Assembly (NCBI RefSeq): GCF_016458825.1
Contig: NZ_CP066744.1
Coordinates: forward strand, 191,001 to 255,000
Source: Miniphocaeibacter halophilus
GTDB taxonomy: Bacteria > Bacillota > Clostridia > Tissierellales > Peptoniphilaceae
Length of the DNA: 64,000 bases
Reading direction: 5' to 3'
Numbering within the stretch: the first letter of the stretch is position 1; every line of letters starts with the position of its first letter. Of this stretch, positions 15,929 to 24,501 are shown piece by piece. The position numbers and the translations under genes were made by a program. The notes beneath the pieces are model-generated. The model worked only from the letters and a program-made list of their open reading frames with translations. It ran no database searches and was not told the DNA's origin.

Positions 15929-16852
15929 CTACCATTCCATTAAAGTTCCTGTCCAACTAAGTCCGGCTCCAAAACCAACTAATATTATTTTTTCCCCTCT
16001 TTTTAAAATACCTTTTTTATTCATTTCATCTAAGGCAATAGGTATTGAACTTGCTGAGGTATTCCCGTATTTATCTAAATTCATAAAGAATTTTTCAATA
16101 GGAATTTTAGTTTTCTTTGAAACGGAATTAAGTATTCTGTAATTAGCCTGATGACAAATTACATGGTCTATACTATTAATGTCTAAATTATTTTCTTTTA
16201 ATAAATTGGTAATAGTCAAAGGTACTATTTCTACTGCAAATCTAAATACCTCCTTACCTTTCATACCAATAAACTCCCTAACTTCTTCTAATCCTTTATA
16301 ATTTAAAGTCAAACATTCATCATTTGACCTAACTCCACTTTCAAAACATTGTTTACTACTATTCTTTTCAATTAAAACAGCACCGGCGCCATCACCAAAT
16401 AGTACAACGGTATTTCTATCATACTTATCTAAATATTTGGAAATTACTTCCGCTCCTATTAAAATAGCTTGGCGACCCTCATCTAAGAATTTTTCAATTA
16501 AATTTAGCCCTGCAACAAAACCGCTACAAGCCATATTAAAATCAACAGCAAAAATATTTTCTTTTAATCCAAGTAAACCTTGAACTCCTGAAGAAATATT
16601 AGGCATGGATTTGTCGGCAGTAAATGTTGCTACTAAAACCATATCTATTTTTTCTTTATCTTTAATATTCAGATTTTTAACTGCACTATAGGCTAATTGA
16701 GAGGTGTCTTCAACTCTTGAAATTCTTCTTTCCCTTATTCCTGTTCTTGAACTAATCCATTCATCAGAAGTTTCTAAATACTTAGCAAAATCATCATTTG
16801 TAATTATTTCTTCCGGAAGATAACTGGATGTTTCTAAAATTTTTAATCCCAT
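15929..16852 (-). CDS. fabH: 3-oxoacyl-ACP synthase III
   Basis: Starts fatty-acid synthesis by condensing acyl-CoA with malonyl-ACP. It has 307 residues. The catalytic triad is Cys109 in MACSGF, His in CHQANYR and Asn in KYGNTSASS. The ATG at 16852 has GGAG 6 bases upstream; the TTG 12 bases earlier is unlikely. It begins one base after the accA stop. Confidence 0.96.
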   Translation of the reverse strand: MGLKILETSSYLPEEIITNDDFAKYLETSDEWISSRTGIRERRISRVEDTSQLAYSAVKNLNIKDKEKIDMVLVATFTADKSMPNISSGVQGLLGLKENIFAVDFNMACSGFVAGLNLIEKFLDEGRQAILIGAEVISKYLDKYDRNTVVLFGDGAGAVLIEKNSSKQCFESGVRSNDECLTLNYKGLEEVREFIGMKGKEVFRFAVEIVPLTITNLLKENNLDINSIDHVICHQANYRILNSVSKKTKIPIEKFFMNLDKYGNTSASSIPIALDEMNKKGILKRGEKIILVGFGAGLSWTGTLMEW

Positions 16853-16853
16853 A

Positions 16854-17786
16854 TTAAACTCCAAAGCTTCTAAATTTGTTTTCTCTCTTTGTTTGAAGCT
16901 CCAAACCTGTATATTTTAATAGACCTGTAAGCTCTTCTTTAATAACCTTGTCCAATCTTTTAAAATTATCTTTAAAATCCTCTTGTAGAAAGGATATATT
17001 TTCTTTAACAACTCTATCTATAACTCCCATTTCAAGTAAATCATCAGAAGTTAATTTCATATATTCAGTAGCTTCTGCGGCTTTAGAACTGTCCTTCCAT
17101 AAAATAGAAGAAAATCCTTCCGGTGACAAAATAGAGTATATTGCATTTTCCATCATAATAACCTTATTTCCAACACCTAAGGCTAAAGCTCCACCACTTC
17201 CACCTTCTCCGGTAATTACAGAAATTATTGGAACCTTTAAAGAGGTCATGGTCATAATTGACCTGGCAATAGCTTCACCTTGTCCTCTTTCCTCTGCTCC
17301 TATTCCGGGATAGGCACCAGGAGTGTCAATAAAGGTAATAATTGGTCTATGAAATTTATTGGCTTGTTCCATAAGCCTTATTGCCTTTCTGTAACCTTCC
17401 GGACTAGCCATTCCAAAATTCATCTCTATATTTTCCTTAGTGTCTTTTCCCTTATTTGTGCCAATAAAAGTAACCGGTACTCCATAATAAGTAGCAATAC
17501 CTCCAATAATACTCTTGTCGTCTTTAAAAAGCCTATCTCCCTTAAATTCAATAATATTATTAAAGAGATGATAAATAAAATCCTTGGCTTTAGGTCTGGC
17601 AATATGTCTAGCTAAATATACTCTATCGTAGGCAGTTAATTCCCCTGCTACTTCTTCCAATATTTCCTTCTTCTTATTTTCCACTTCAAGAATCAAATTA
17701 TCAGCTAAATCACTATCTTCCATCTTCTTAAATTCATCAATTTGAGAATTTAATTTACTAATTTGTTTTTCAATATTCTTAATCAT
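16854..17786 (-). CDS. accA: Acetyl-CoA carboxylase carboxyltransferase alpha subunit
   Basis: With AccD it transfers the carboxyl group from biotin to acetyl-CoA. The 310-residue protein has the N-terminal coiled region (residues 1-50, IEKQISKLNSQIDEFKK) usual for AccA, then TPGAYPG, GEGGSGGALALG and the crotonase fold. The start at 17786 follows GAGG by 6 bases. It lies one base after accD. Confidence 0.96.
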   Translation of the reverse strand: MIKNIEKQISKLNSQIDEFKKMEDSDLADNLILEVENKKKEILEEVAGELTAYDRVYLARHIARPKAKDFIYHLFNNIIEFKGDRLFKDDKSIIGGIATYYGVPVTFIGTNKGKDTKENIEMNFGMASPEGYRKAIRLMEQANKFHRPIITFIDTPGAYPGIGAEERGQGEAIARSIMTMTSLKVPIISVITGEGGSGGALALGVGNKVIMMENAIYSILSPEGFSSILWKDSSKAAEATEYMKLTSDDLLEMGVIDRVVKENISFLQEDFKDNFKRLDKVIKEELTGLLKYTGLELQTKRENKFRSFGV

Positions 17787-17787
17787 A

Positions 17788-18660
17788 TTAATCCTCAACT
17801 CCATGAATTTTTAAAATTATACTTAGGACTTCCTTTAAGTTTTCTCTTTCAACAATTGTATCTATAAATCCGTGCTCCATTAAAAACTCGGAACTTTGGA
17901 AACCTTCAGGCAAATCCTGTTTAATTGTTTGTTTAATAACCCTTGGTCCTGCAAAACCAATTAAAGCATTTGGTTCAGCTATAATAATATCCCCTAAACT
18001 TGCAAAAGAAGCAGTAACACCGCCGGTAGTAGGGTTTGTTAAACAAGATATATAAAGTAGGCCTTTTTCACTATGTTGTCTTACAGCGTTGGAAGTTTTA
18101 GCCATTTGCATTAAGGACAAAATTCCTTCCTGCATTCTTGCACCACCACTTGCAGAAAAAATAATTACCGGTAAATTTAAGTCCATAGCTTTTTCAAAGG
18201 CTTTAGTAACCTCTTCCCCTACATAAGTTCCCATGCTTCCCATTAAAAAACTGCTATCTAAAACAGCAACAACACAAGATGAGCCTTTTATTTTTCCTAA
18301 AGCCACCCTTATAGCTTCATCTTGACCGGATTTTTTCCTATTGTTTTCAAGTTTTTCAACATAATTTGGAAAGTCCAATGGATTGGAATAATTCACTTGG
18401 CCTTGAATTTCCTCATAGCCCATATCCATAACTAAATCCAGTCTTTCCTTACTATTTAAGGGTAAATAAAAACCACAACTAGAACATATCCAATTTGTTT
18501 CCGGCAAATTGTCCTTTAAAATGGACTTTTCACAATTTGGACATTTATAAAAAAGATGATCATTAAAATTATCATCTTCTTTATTTTCTAATTGAGGTTT
18601 TTCCCTGTTTCTTCGTATAAAATTAAGTAAATTCTTTCTCTTTTTAAAATTATCTTTCAT
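17788..18660 (-). CDS. accD: Acetyl-CoA carboxylase carboxyltransferase beta subunit
   Basis: Partner of AccA, 290 residues. A zinc ribbon, CPNC followed by CSSC about 16 residues later, lies near residues 40-62. The crotonase core has SASGGARMQEG and LTNPTTGGVTAS. It ends in Val-Glu-Asp-stop, where the codons also form the GAGG ribosome site of accA. The same sequence marks the accC-accD junction. Confidence 0.96.
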   Translation of the reverse strand: MKDNFKKRKNLLNFIRRNREKPQLENKEDDNFNDHLFYKCPNCEKSILKDNLPETNWICSSCGFYLPLNSKERLDLVMDMGYEEIQGQVNYSNPLDFPNYVEKLENNRKKSGQDEAIRVALGKIKGSSCVVAVLDSSFLMGSMGTYVGEEVTKAFEKAMDLNLPVIIFSASGGARMQEGILSLMQMAKTSNAVRQHSEKGLLYISCLTNPTTGGVTASFASLGDIIIAEPNALIGFAGPRVIKQTIKQDLPEGFQSSEFLMEHGFIDTIVERENLKEVLSIILKIHGVED

Positions 18661-18661
18661 A

Positions 18662-20035
18662 TTAATCCTCAACTAATCGCATACGGTCTAATAAACAATT
18701 CATCTTATCCGATAAATAACCTGTGTTAAAATTACCTCTAACAAAATCCTTATCAAATAAAATAGTATATTGAAAACCAAGATTAGTATTAATACCTTCA
18801 ATAAAAGTTTCTTCTATTGCCCTTCTCATTTTTTTAATAGCTTCTAGCCTTGTACTACCCTTTACTATAATTTTTCCAATCATAGAATCATAAAAAGGAC
18901 TAATAGGACAACCATTGTATAAAAAGCTATCAAATCTGGTATTCATACCGCCCGGTGCATAGAAAAAGTCTACAGTTCCTGCAGAAGGACTAAAGTTCTC
19001 CATAGGATTTTCCGCATTAATTCTACACTCAATGGCGTAACCGTCTAACTTAATATCCTTTTGCTCCTTAGACAGATGCAAGCCCGAAGCAACCCGTAAT
19101 TGCTCCTTAACCAAATCAACACCTGTAACCATTTCAGTAACAGGATGTTCCACTTGAATTCTCGTATTCATTTCTATAAAATAAAAATTCTTATTTTCAT
19201 CTACAACAAACTCAATAGTACCTGCATTTTCATAATTACAGGCCTTAGCAGCCTTAACTGCAACAAGTCCCATTTTTTCCCTTGTAGCATCATCAAGGAA
19301 AACCGAAGGAGCTTCTTCAATCATCTTTTGATTTCTTCTTTGAATTGAGCAGTCCCTGTCACCTAAATGAATAGTGTTGCCGAAGGAATCTGCAATAATT
19401 TGAAATTCAATATGTTTTGGATTAATAACGAGCTTTTCAATATACATGTCTCCATTTCCAAAACAATTTATGGCTTCAGTTTTTGCATTGGTATATTCCG
19501 TACTTAAATCCTCCATGGAAAATACCCTACGCATCCCTCTACCGCCACCGCCAGCAGCAGCCTTAATTAAAACCGGAAAGCCTATTTTTTCACAAATTTC
19601 TACAGCTTCTTCTATTGTATTAACTACACCGTCGGAGCCCGGAACCGTTGGTATATTATTTTTTATCATTAGTTCTCTAGCCTTGGCCTTATCTCCCATA
19701 AGCGAAATAACTTCACTACTTGGTCCAATAAATTTCATGCCATATGCTTCAACTATTTTTACAAAATCTGCATTTTCAGACAAAAACCCATAACCCGGAT
19801 GAATTGCATCACAGTTCATGGAAAGGGCAGCGGAAATTATATTGTCTGTATTTAAATAACTATCACTTGACTTGGCACTTCCAATACATATAGCATAGTC
19901 TGCTAACTTTACATGTAGTTGGTCCTTATCTGCAGTAGAATAAACAGAAACCGCCTCAATACCCAACTCTCGGCAGGCCCTTATTATTCTTATGGCAATT
20001 TCTCCTCTATTTGCAATTAAAACCCTTTTAAACAT
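18662..20035 (-). CDS. accC: Biotin carboxylase subunit of acetyl-CoA carboxylase
   Basis: ATP-grasp enzyme that carboxylates biotin on AccB. The 457-residue protein has ANRGEIAIRI at the N-terminus, the glycine loop GGGGRGMR, and EMNTRIQVEHPVTE, which carries the catalytic and metal-binding residues. It overlaps accB by 8 bases. Its last codons encode Val-Glu-Asp and double as the ribosome site of accD. Confidence 0.97.
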   Translation of the reverse strand: MFKRVLIANRGEIAIRIIRACRELGIEAVSVYSTADKDQLHVKLADYAICIGSAKSSDSYLNTDNIISAALSMNCDAIHPGYGFLSENADFVKIVEAYGMKFIGPSSEVISLMGDKAKARELMIKNNIPTVPGSDGVVNTIEEAVEICEKIGFPVLIKAAAGGGGRGMRRVFSMEDLSTEYTNAKTEAINCFGNGDMYIEKLVINPKHIEFQIIADSFGNTIHLGDRDCSIQRRNQKMIEEAPSVFLDDATREKMGLVAVKAAKACNYENAGTIEFVVDENKNFYFIEMNTRIQVEHPVTEMVTGVDLVKEQLRVASGLHLSKEQKDIKLDGYAIECRINAENPMENFSPSAGTVDFFYAPGGMNTRFDSFLYNGCPISPFYDSMIGKIIVKGSTRLEAIKKMRRAIEETFIEGINTNLGFQYTILFDKDFVRGNFNTGYLSDKMNCLLDRMRLVED

Positions 20036-20486
20036 TTTCAGCCTCTATTTTATATATGGGAGTATCAAACTCTACTAAATCCTCATTTGATACTAAGATT
20101 TCAACAATTTTGCCCTTAACAGGCGATTTTATTTCATTAATCATTTTCATTGCTTCAATAATACAAATTACTTGATCTACTTCTACAGTGTCCCCAACCT
20201 TAACATATGGTGAAGAAGAAGGAGAAGGTGCAGCATAAAAAGTTCCTACTAAAGGAGCTTTAAAAACATAATAATCCTCTACACCTTCTTCTTTATTTTC
20301 ACTATTATTTGTTTGTATTGGAGTTTCTGTACTTTGTAATGGAGCTTTTTGCTGAACAGCCTGCTCAACAAAAACCGTATTATTTCTTTCTAAAGAAAAT
20401 TTAAAATCTCCATCCTCAAGTTTTAATTTGTCAATATCTGAATTATTAAAAATATTAATAAGTTCCTTTATATTTTCAAACTCCAT
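20028..20486 (-). CDS. accB: Biotin carboxyl carrier protein
   Basis: Carries biotin between AccC and AccA/D. It has 152 residues: a helical N-terminal part, a linker rich in Gln, Thr, Asn and Pro (about 45-70), and the biotinyl domain with Lys114 in EAMKM. It is the second gene of the operon, 8 bases after acpP. Confidence 0.96.
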   Translation of the reverse strand: MEFENIKELINIFNNSDIDKLKLEDGDFKFSLERNNTVFVEQAVQQKAPLQSTETPIQTNNSENKEEGVEDYYVFKAPLVGTFYAAPSPSSSPYVKVGDTVEVDQVICIIEAMKMINEIKSPVKGKIVEILVSNEDLVEFDTPIYKIEAENV

Positions 20487-20494
20487 ATTTCTAC

Positions 20495-20722
20495 CTATTT
20501 ATTTGATTCTATATAGTTTACAATATCTTGTACTGTACTTAAGCCGGCAAAAGCATCATCATCAATTTCAATATCGAATTCGTCTTCCAAAGCCATTGAA
20601 ACTTCAACAGCGTCTAAAGAATCTGCCTCTAAATCCTCAATTAACTTTGCTTCCGGTTTAACATCTCCGGCGTCTACTCCTAAATTTTCTACTATTATTT
20701 CTTTAACTTTATCAAATGTCAT
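20495..20722 (-). CDS. acpP: Acyl carrier protein
   Basis: A 75-residue acidic carrier protein. Ser35 in EADSLDAVE takes the phosphopantetheine arm. AGGAG lies 8 bases before the ATG. It is the first gene of the fab/acc operon, about 62 bases after the predicted RNA start, so carrier, carboxylase and FASII enzymes share one promoter. No holo-ACP synthase is seen nearby. Confidence 0.96.
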   Translation of the reverse strand: MTFDKVKEIIVENLGVDAGDVKPEAKLIEDLEADSLDAVEVSMALEDEFDIEIDDDAFAGLSTVQDIVNYIESNK

Positions 20723-20790
20723 TTTAATTTCTCCTTATTATTATAATTATTGTATTGTATAAATATTTTTATATAAATTTTTATAAGCTT

Positions 20791-20819
20791 ATTCTAATTG
20801 TTAATTTATATTTTGTCAA
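20791..20819 (-). promoter_or_regulatory. Promoter of the acc/fab operon, with a palindrome at the start site
   Basis: TTGACA (20819-20814), 17 bases, TAGAAT (20796-20791). A 10-bp perfect palindrome, ATAAGCTTAT (20783-20792), overlaps the -10 end and the predicted +1, and is a possible operator. It does not match the FabT or FapR consensus known to me. Confidence 0.78.
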
Positions 20820-20967
20820 TATATATAAATGTTTTTATGTATTACAATTGATTTCCTAAGTCAAATATGTATTAAATTTAATATATTAAGAAATTAATTA
20901 CTTTAGTAACTATTAAAAAGAATTATTTACTAGTATAATGTTCTTGTAAATAAAATTGGAGGTAAAT

Positions 20968-21966
20968 ATGAAAAGGAAAAAAATTTACTTACTTGTTGTT
21001 GGACTAATATTAACCCTATTTACATTAATAGCTTGTTCCAATAACAATAGTAAGAAAGAAACAGAAAAAACTAGAGAAGTAGTAACTACAGAAAATGAAG
21101 AAAAAGAATCCCTTGATGTAGCATGGCCTTTTTATGAAATAAAAAAAGATGGTCAAGTAAAAGGTCATATGCTGGGAACTATTCATATAGCAAAAGAGGA
21201 AATGTATCCCTTCCCAAATGAAATAGTAGAAAGTCTTAAGGAAAGTGAAAATTTTATTACAGAAGTACTTATGACGGATTTACAAGAAGAGGAAACTCAA
21301 GATGTATTAATGGAAAAAATTACAAGTGGTGAGCCTTTAATAAATACATTAAACGAAGAAACAAAAACCGAATTTCTTAAAACCATTGAAAGTTATGGAC
21401 TAAAAGAAGAAAATATAGCTTCTTTAAATAGGTTTGGAATTTCACAAATTACCGACGGTCTAGTATACGCACCTATGGCTGCTTTTGGAGTGGATATACA
21501 GCTAAGTTCATTATCAGCCAAAAACGAAAATCAAAAAAATATAGGTTTAGAAACCACAGAAGACCAATACGAAGTTTTACCGAAATTATATGACCAACCG
21601 GCAGACTCTAACGAATGGGCTAAGTCCATACTGCCATATGAAGAAAACAAAAAAATGACTGAGGAATTACTACAATCATATATAGATGGAAATATTCTGG
21701 AAAAATATGTAGATGCAAATAGCTTAGAAGTGACTGAAGAAGAGTACAATTTATTACTGGTAAACCGTAACCTAAATTGGATTAAACAACTACCACAATA
21801 TTTAGAAAGAGAAAATCAAAGCTTTATTGCAGTAGGAGCAGGTCATTTTCCGGGAGAAAAGGGCCTAATAAAACTTCTTGAAGAAGAGGGTTATGAAGTT
21901 AATTTAATAGAGTTTAGTAAAGAAATGAGTTACCTTAAGAGTAACTCATTTCTTTGTTTTTCATAA
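20968..21966 (+). CDS. TraB/GumN family lipoprotein
   Basis: A 332-residue secreted lipoprotein. A lipobox, LIAC, ends the signal peptide near residue 23, followed by an Asn/Lys-rich linker. The body has the GumN/TraB pattern: HMLGTIHIAKEEMYPFP early and FIAVGAGHFPGEKGLIKLLEEEGYEV at the end. Related proteins are putative metal-dependent proteases (Tiki-like), but function is unproven. ATG 20968 follows GGAGG by 5 bases, and a -10 TATAAT is at 20934-20939. The last 15 codons lie inside the terminator hairpin. Confidence 0.85.
   Translation: MKRKKIYLLVVGLILTLFTLIACSNNNSKKETEKTREVVTTENEEKESLDVAWPFYEIKKDGQVKGHMLGTIHIAKEEMYPFPNEIVESLKESENFITEVLMTDLQEEETQDVLMEKITSGEPLINTLNEETKTEFLKTIESYGLKEENIASLNRFGISQITDGLVYAPMAAFGVDIQLSSLSAKNENQKNIGLETTEDQYEVLPKLYDQPADSNEWAKSILPYEENKKMTEELLQSYIDGNILEKYVDANSLEVTEEEYNLLLVNRNLNWIKQLPQYLERENQSFIAVGAGHFPGEKGLIKLLEEEGYEVNLIEFSKEMSYLKSNSFLCFS
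21922..21960 (+). terminator. Terminator overlapping the end of the TraB/GumN gene
   Basis: A 12-bp perfect stem (GAAATGAGTTAC with GTAACTCATTTC) closes a 7-base loop and is followed by a T-rich tract. It lies wholly within the coding sequence; the stop codon is at 21964-21966. Confidence 0.85.
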
Positions 21967-22027
21967 AGAATAAATAATTCTATCATTATATGAAAAGAAT
22001 ATTTCCATAACCCTTTCTCTTAAACCT

Positions 22028-22291
22028 TTATTTCTTAACTTTACTATTACTTTTCGACTTTAAAAATACCAGTATTCCTAAATAAATTACCGATAATATA
22101 GAAGCCATATCCAAATGACTTAGCTCTACCGGAAGACCTTTACCAATAATTAAATTAACAAGGCCTATTACTAGAAAAAACAACAAAGATATATAAAAAC
22201 TTCCACTTCCTGCAGCTGTCTTTAAGTCCTTATCACCTTTTACTTGATGTAGAATAACTGCCGTTAAAATTATTAAAATCTCTATAATCAA
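22028..22291 (-). CDS. Small membrane protein of unknown function
   Basis: An 87-residue protein with three predicted membrane helices (about 2-18, 32-52 and 62-80) and a basic tail, KSKSNSKVKK. It is not a family I recognise. It is the last gene of an array of small membrane proteins on the - strand and follows a terminator that is nearly repeated 1 kb upstream. The ribosome site is weak. Confidence 0.55.
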   Translation of the reverse strand: MIIEILIILTAVILHQVKGDKDLKTAAGSGSFYISLLFFLVIGLVNLIIGKGLPVELSHLDMASILSVIYLGILVFLKSKSNSKVKK

Positions 22292-22340
22292 TAAAACTTA
22301 TCCATAAAAACCCCTTATAAAATTAATTTACTTCCTAAAA

Positions 22341-22370
22341 TGACAAAAGTTGGCTACTATGCCAACCTTT
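22341..22370 (-). terminator. Terminator, copy 1 of a twin pair
   Basis: On the - strand AAAGGTTGGC pairs with GCCAACTTT around a 6-base loop. It follows the gene at 22413-22844. ACAAAAGTTGGCTACTATG is identical to the copy at 23391-23409. Confidence 0.72.
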
Positions 22371-22412
22371 ATTCTAGCCTTTTACCTTTTAGTGAATTAC
22401 AAAGTTACTATA

Positions 22413-22844
22413 TTACGTATTTTTATTAAAATCTGATAAAATACTTAAAACATTTTTTAAATTCTTCTTATGACCTGCCCCATAAAAAGAATTACTTCTT
22501 AAGTCTGAAGTTTCTGCTTGTTGAGCTGTTAACGCTATTATTTCATCTCCATATTTTATATAAATATTGTAATTTAAAAATTCTTCTTTTATTTCTACAC
22601 TATTTATTTCTGTGTTTTTTATAACAAGACTGGTTTCTTCTTTTAAAAAACCTGTAATTGTACTAAAAGGTAACAAAATTATTTCATTTTTACATATTTG
22701 TAAAACATATATCTCTGCTGTAAACATTTTTGCTATTTTAGCACTTAAATTTTCCGGTAAATATCTTACTATTATTGAACCTTTTTCTACCGGTTCATAA
22801 CCAAGATTTTTCACAAATGTAATTACTTTATTTTCTGAAGCCAT
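22413..22844 (-). CDS. Hypothetical protein with a possible PH-like fold
   Basis: A 143-residue soluble protein. Alternating short strands (YVLQICKNEIILLPFST, then NYNIYIKYGDEIIAL) followed by a C-terminal helix suggest a bacterial PH-like domain, but no signature is clear. GGAGG lies 7 bases before the ATG. It sits between small membrane proteins and may belong to the same transcript as 22989-23288. Function unknown. Confidence 0.6.
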   Translation of the reverse strand: MASENKVITFVKNLGYEPVEKGSIIVRYLPENLSAKIAKMFTAEIYVLQICKNEIILLPFSTITGFLKEETSLVIKNTEINSVEIKEEFLNYNIYIKYGDEIIALTAQQAETSDLRSNSFYGAGHKKNLKNVLSILSDFNKNT

Positions 22845-22914
22845 TTTTCCTCCATTTTTATCATATTCAATTTTTATATTCCCTAATTCTTTTCAAAATC
22901 AAACTTTTCCAACT

Positions 22915-22980
22915 TCATTTGCTTATTCTTTTCCTAAATATACAGGCTATTTCTATAAAAATGTTTATAATGGTTCTCTC
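22915..22980 (-). pseudogene. Possible C-terminal remnant of the small membrane protein family
   Basis: A 21-codon frame without a start reads IINIFIEIACIFRKRISK before its stop. It resembles the C-terminal helix and basic tail (LVLIEMAYIFGKNKRKSK) of the frameshifted gene at 23425-23738. It lies directly after the stop of the paralogue at 22989. The similarity is short, so this may be chance. Confidence 0.3.
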
Positions 22981-22988
22981 TTAAACAT

Positions 22989-23288
22989 TTACGCTAATAT
23001 TATTCTTTCATATATAACAAATGCCAAACATAGAACAGCTGCAAGACCTAAAAATATCAAATATGAAAGATTCTTTTTACTCCTATCATACTTATAGGTA
23101 ATATATAATCTTCCAAAAGAACCAATTAATGATGCTGAAATAAGAAGATATATACTTGCAATTGACTTACCACTTGTAAATTTAAATATAAGCTCAGCAA
23201 CAGCCAAAATTGCAAAAACCACTATTACAATATTATAAGATACCGCGTCAGCCTCTACTCGCATTTTCTTTTTATCAATATTATTCAT
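22989..23288 (-). CDS. Small membrane protein, paralogue of 23425-23738
   Basis: A 99-residue protein with four predicted helices: about 17-35, 44-58, a pair-forming region after 60, and 75-97. The segment FKFTSGKSIASIYLLIS matches FRAAQGKSLSNLVASLF of the neighbouring gene, with shared GKS and hydrophobic pattern. GGAGG lies 7 bases before the ATG. Family and function are unknown. Confidence 0.6.
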   Translation of the reverse strand: MNNIDKKKMRVEADAVSYNIVIVVFAILAVAELIFKFTSGKSIASIYLLISASLIGSFGRLYITYKYDRSKKNLSYLIFLGLAAVLCLAFVIYERIILA

Positions 23289-23388
23289 AATTTCCTCCTT
23301 AAATATATTAAATATGTAAAATAATTATATTAAATATCCTTATATAAATTACTTTACTTCCTAGAATGTTCCTTTTCCTTCTTAAACT

Positions 23389-23418
23389 GACAAAAGTTGG
23401 CTACTATGTCAACCTTTT
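23389..23418 (-). terminator. Terminator, copy 2 of a twin pair
   Basis: It matches the copy at 22341-22370, with one change in the 3' arm (GTCAACC for GCCAACC). It follows the frameshifted membrane protein gene. Confidence 0.65.
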
Positions 23419-23424
23419 ATCTAC

Positions 23425-23738
23425 CTATGCCTTACTCTTTCTTTTATTTTTACCAAAGATATAGGCCATTTCTATTAAAACTAAAGCTACAACAGAAATT
23501 CCAGCAGTAATTCCTATGGACATAAGCAAATCTTCACCTTGGCAAAACTAATAAATCCTGTACTAGCTCCAAATAGAAGCCAAAATAAACTAGCAACTAA
23601 GTTTGATAAACTTTTTCCCTGTGCTGCCCTAAAAACTAAAGTTAAAATAGAAACCACTAAAATTCCTGAAACAATATAAGTTAACTTATTTATTCTCCTT
23701 AAAAATTTCTTTTTTATTTCAAACGTTTGATTATACAA
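23425..23738 (-). pseudogene. Small membrane protein gene with a one-base frameshift
   Basis: The frame from 23738 stops early at 23514 after FISFAKVKICLCP. Adding one base near 23540 (AAG to AAAG on the - strand) would continue it as KGEDLLMSIGITAGISVVAL, then LVLIEMAYIFGKNKRKSKA to a stop at 23425-23427. That restores a last membrane helix and basic tail, as in the paralogue at 22989. Either the gene is broken or the sequence has an indel. Confidence 0.6.
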
Positions 23739-23982
23739 CAGTTTTTCTGCTTGAATACATAATAAACTATTTATTTTATAATGTCAACTATTTCATACAT
23801 TTTAAAATATATTTTTATATTAATGAGAAATATTTTATCTTATTAATATAAAAACATGGCTTTTAATTTATAGATAATTGTTAATGAAAATTAAATAGAA
23901 TAAAATTTTCCAATAAAAAAGATATACTAAGATAAAATTAGTATATATCGGTATTTAAATAGTATTTTAGGAGGTTGTATCA

Positions 23983-24132
23983 TTGAGTAAATATGAAGAA
24001 TTAATGAAAAACAAAAAAGAAAAAGAGAAAACAATTGAGTATATTATTGGTTCTAAAAAAATAAATGAATTAAAAAATATTAACAAATTATTAATTACTT
24101 CATTTCTTACATATTCAAATAGACTATGTTAA
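23983..24132 (+). CDS. Possible 49-residue protein with TTG start
   Basis: A perfect AGGAGG (23969-23974) lies 8 bases before TTG. The frame encodes a lysine/glutamate-rich helical protein (SKYEELMKNKKEKEKTIEYI at the start) and ends at the base of a strong terminator. The 244 bases before it hold no other gene and are very AT-rich. An internal ATG is at codon 8. Function unknown. Confidence 0.5.
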   Translation: MSKYEELMKNKKEKEKTIEYIIGSKKINELKNINKLLITSFLTYSNRLC

Positions 24133-24179
24133 TTAATAAAAGTATCTATAAACCTTGTTTATAGATACTTTTATTAATT
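24131..24179. terminator. 22-bp perfect hairpin, bidirectional terminator
   Basis: 24131-24152 and 24158-24179 are perfectly complementary around a 5-base loop (CCTTG). The outer part is A/T-rich on both strands. It overlaps the stop codons of the + small ORF and the - membrane protein. Confidence 0.85.
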
Positions 24180-24501
24180 ATTCATATTTTTTCTTAATCA
24201 ATATAAATATAAAAGTTGGGCATACTAAAGAAAAATATGTTGAAATTGCATAAAATAATAAAACATCTAAATCTATTTCAAAAGGTAATAGAAAAGGTAA
24301 TACGTTACTAACAAAAATATATAATAAAAATCCTAAAAATGCACTCTCACCATATATTTTTCTTCCTCTTTCATCTTTTCCTTCCTTTGATAAATAGAAA
24401 TATATTATATATATTGTCATTAATATACTTATAATAAATGATAACTTTATGAAATTATTATTGGTCATTAACTTAACAATTAATTGTTTTATCAATTCCA
24501 T
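24178..24501 (-). CDS. Small membrane protein paired with an XRE regulator
   Basis: A 107-residue protein with three to four hydrophobic segments (about 17-36, 52-67, 76-102). The central loop SKEGKDERGRKIYGE is hydrophilic. It overlaps the upstream XRE gene by one base, the usual arrangement of small Cro-like regulators with a membrane partner in Firmicutes. The motif ERGRKI resembles DUF2178-type proteins. Role unknown; membrane stress sensing is a guess. Confidence 0.75.
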   Translation of the reverse strand: MELIKQLIVKLMTNNNFIKLSFIISILMTIYIIYFYLSKEGKDERGRKIYGESAFLGFLLYIFVSNVLPFLLPFEIDLDVLLFYAISTYFSLVCPTFIFILIKKKYE

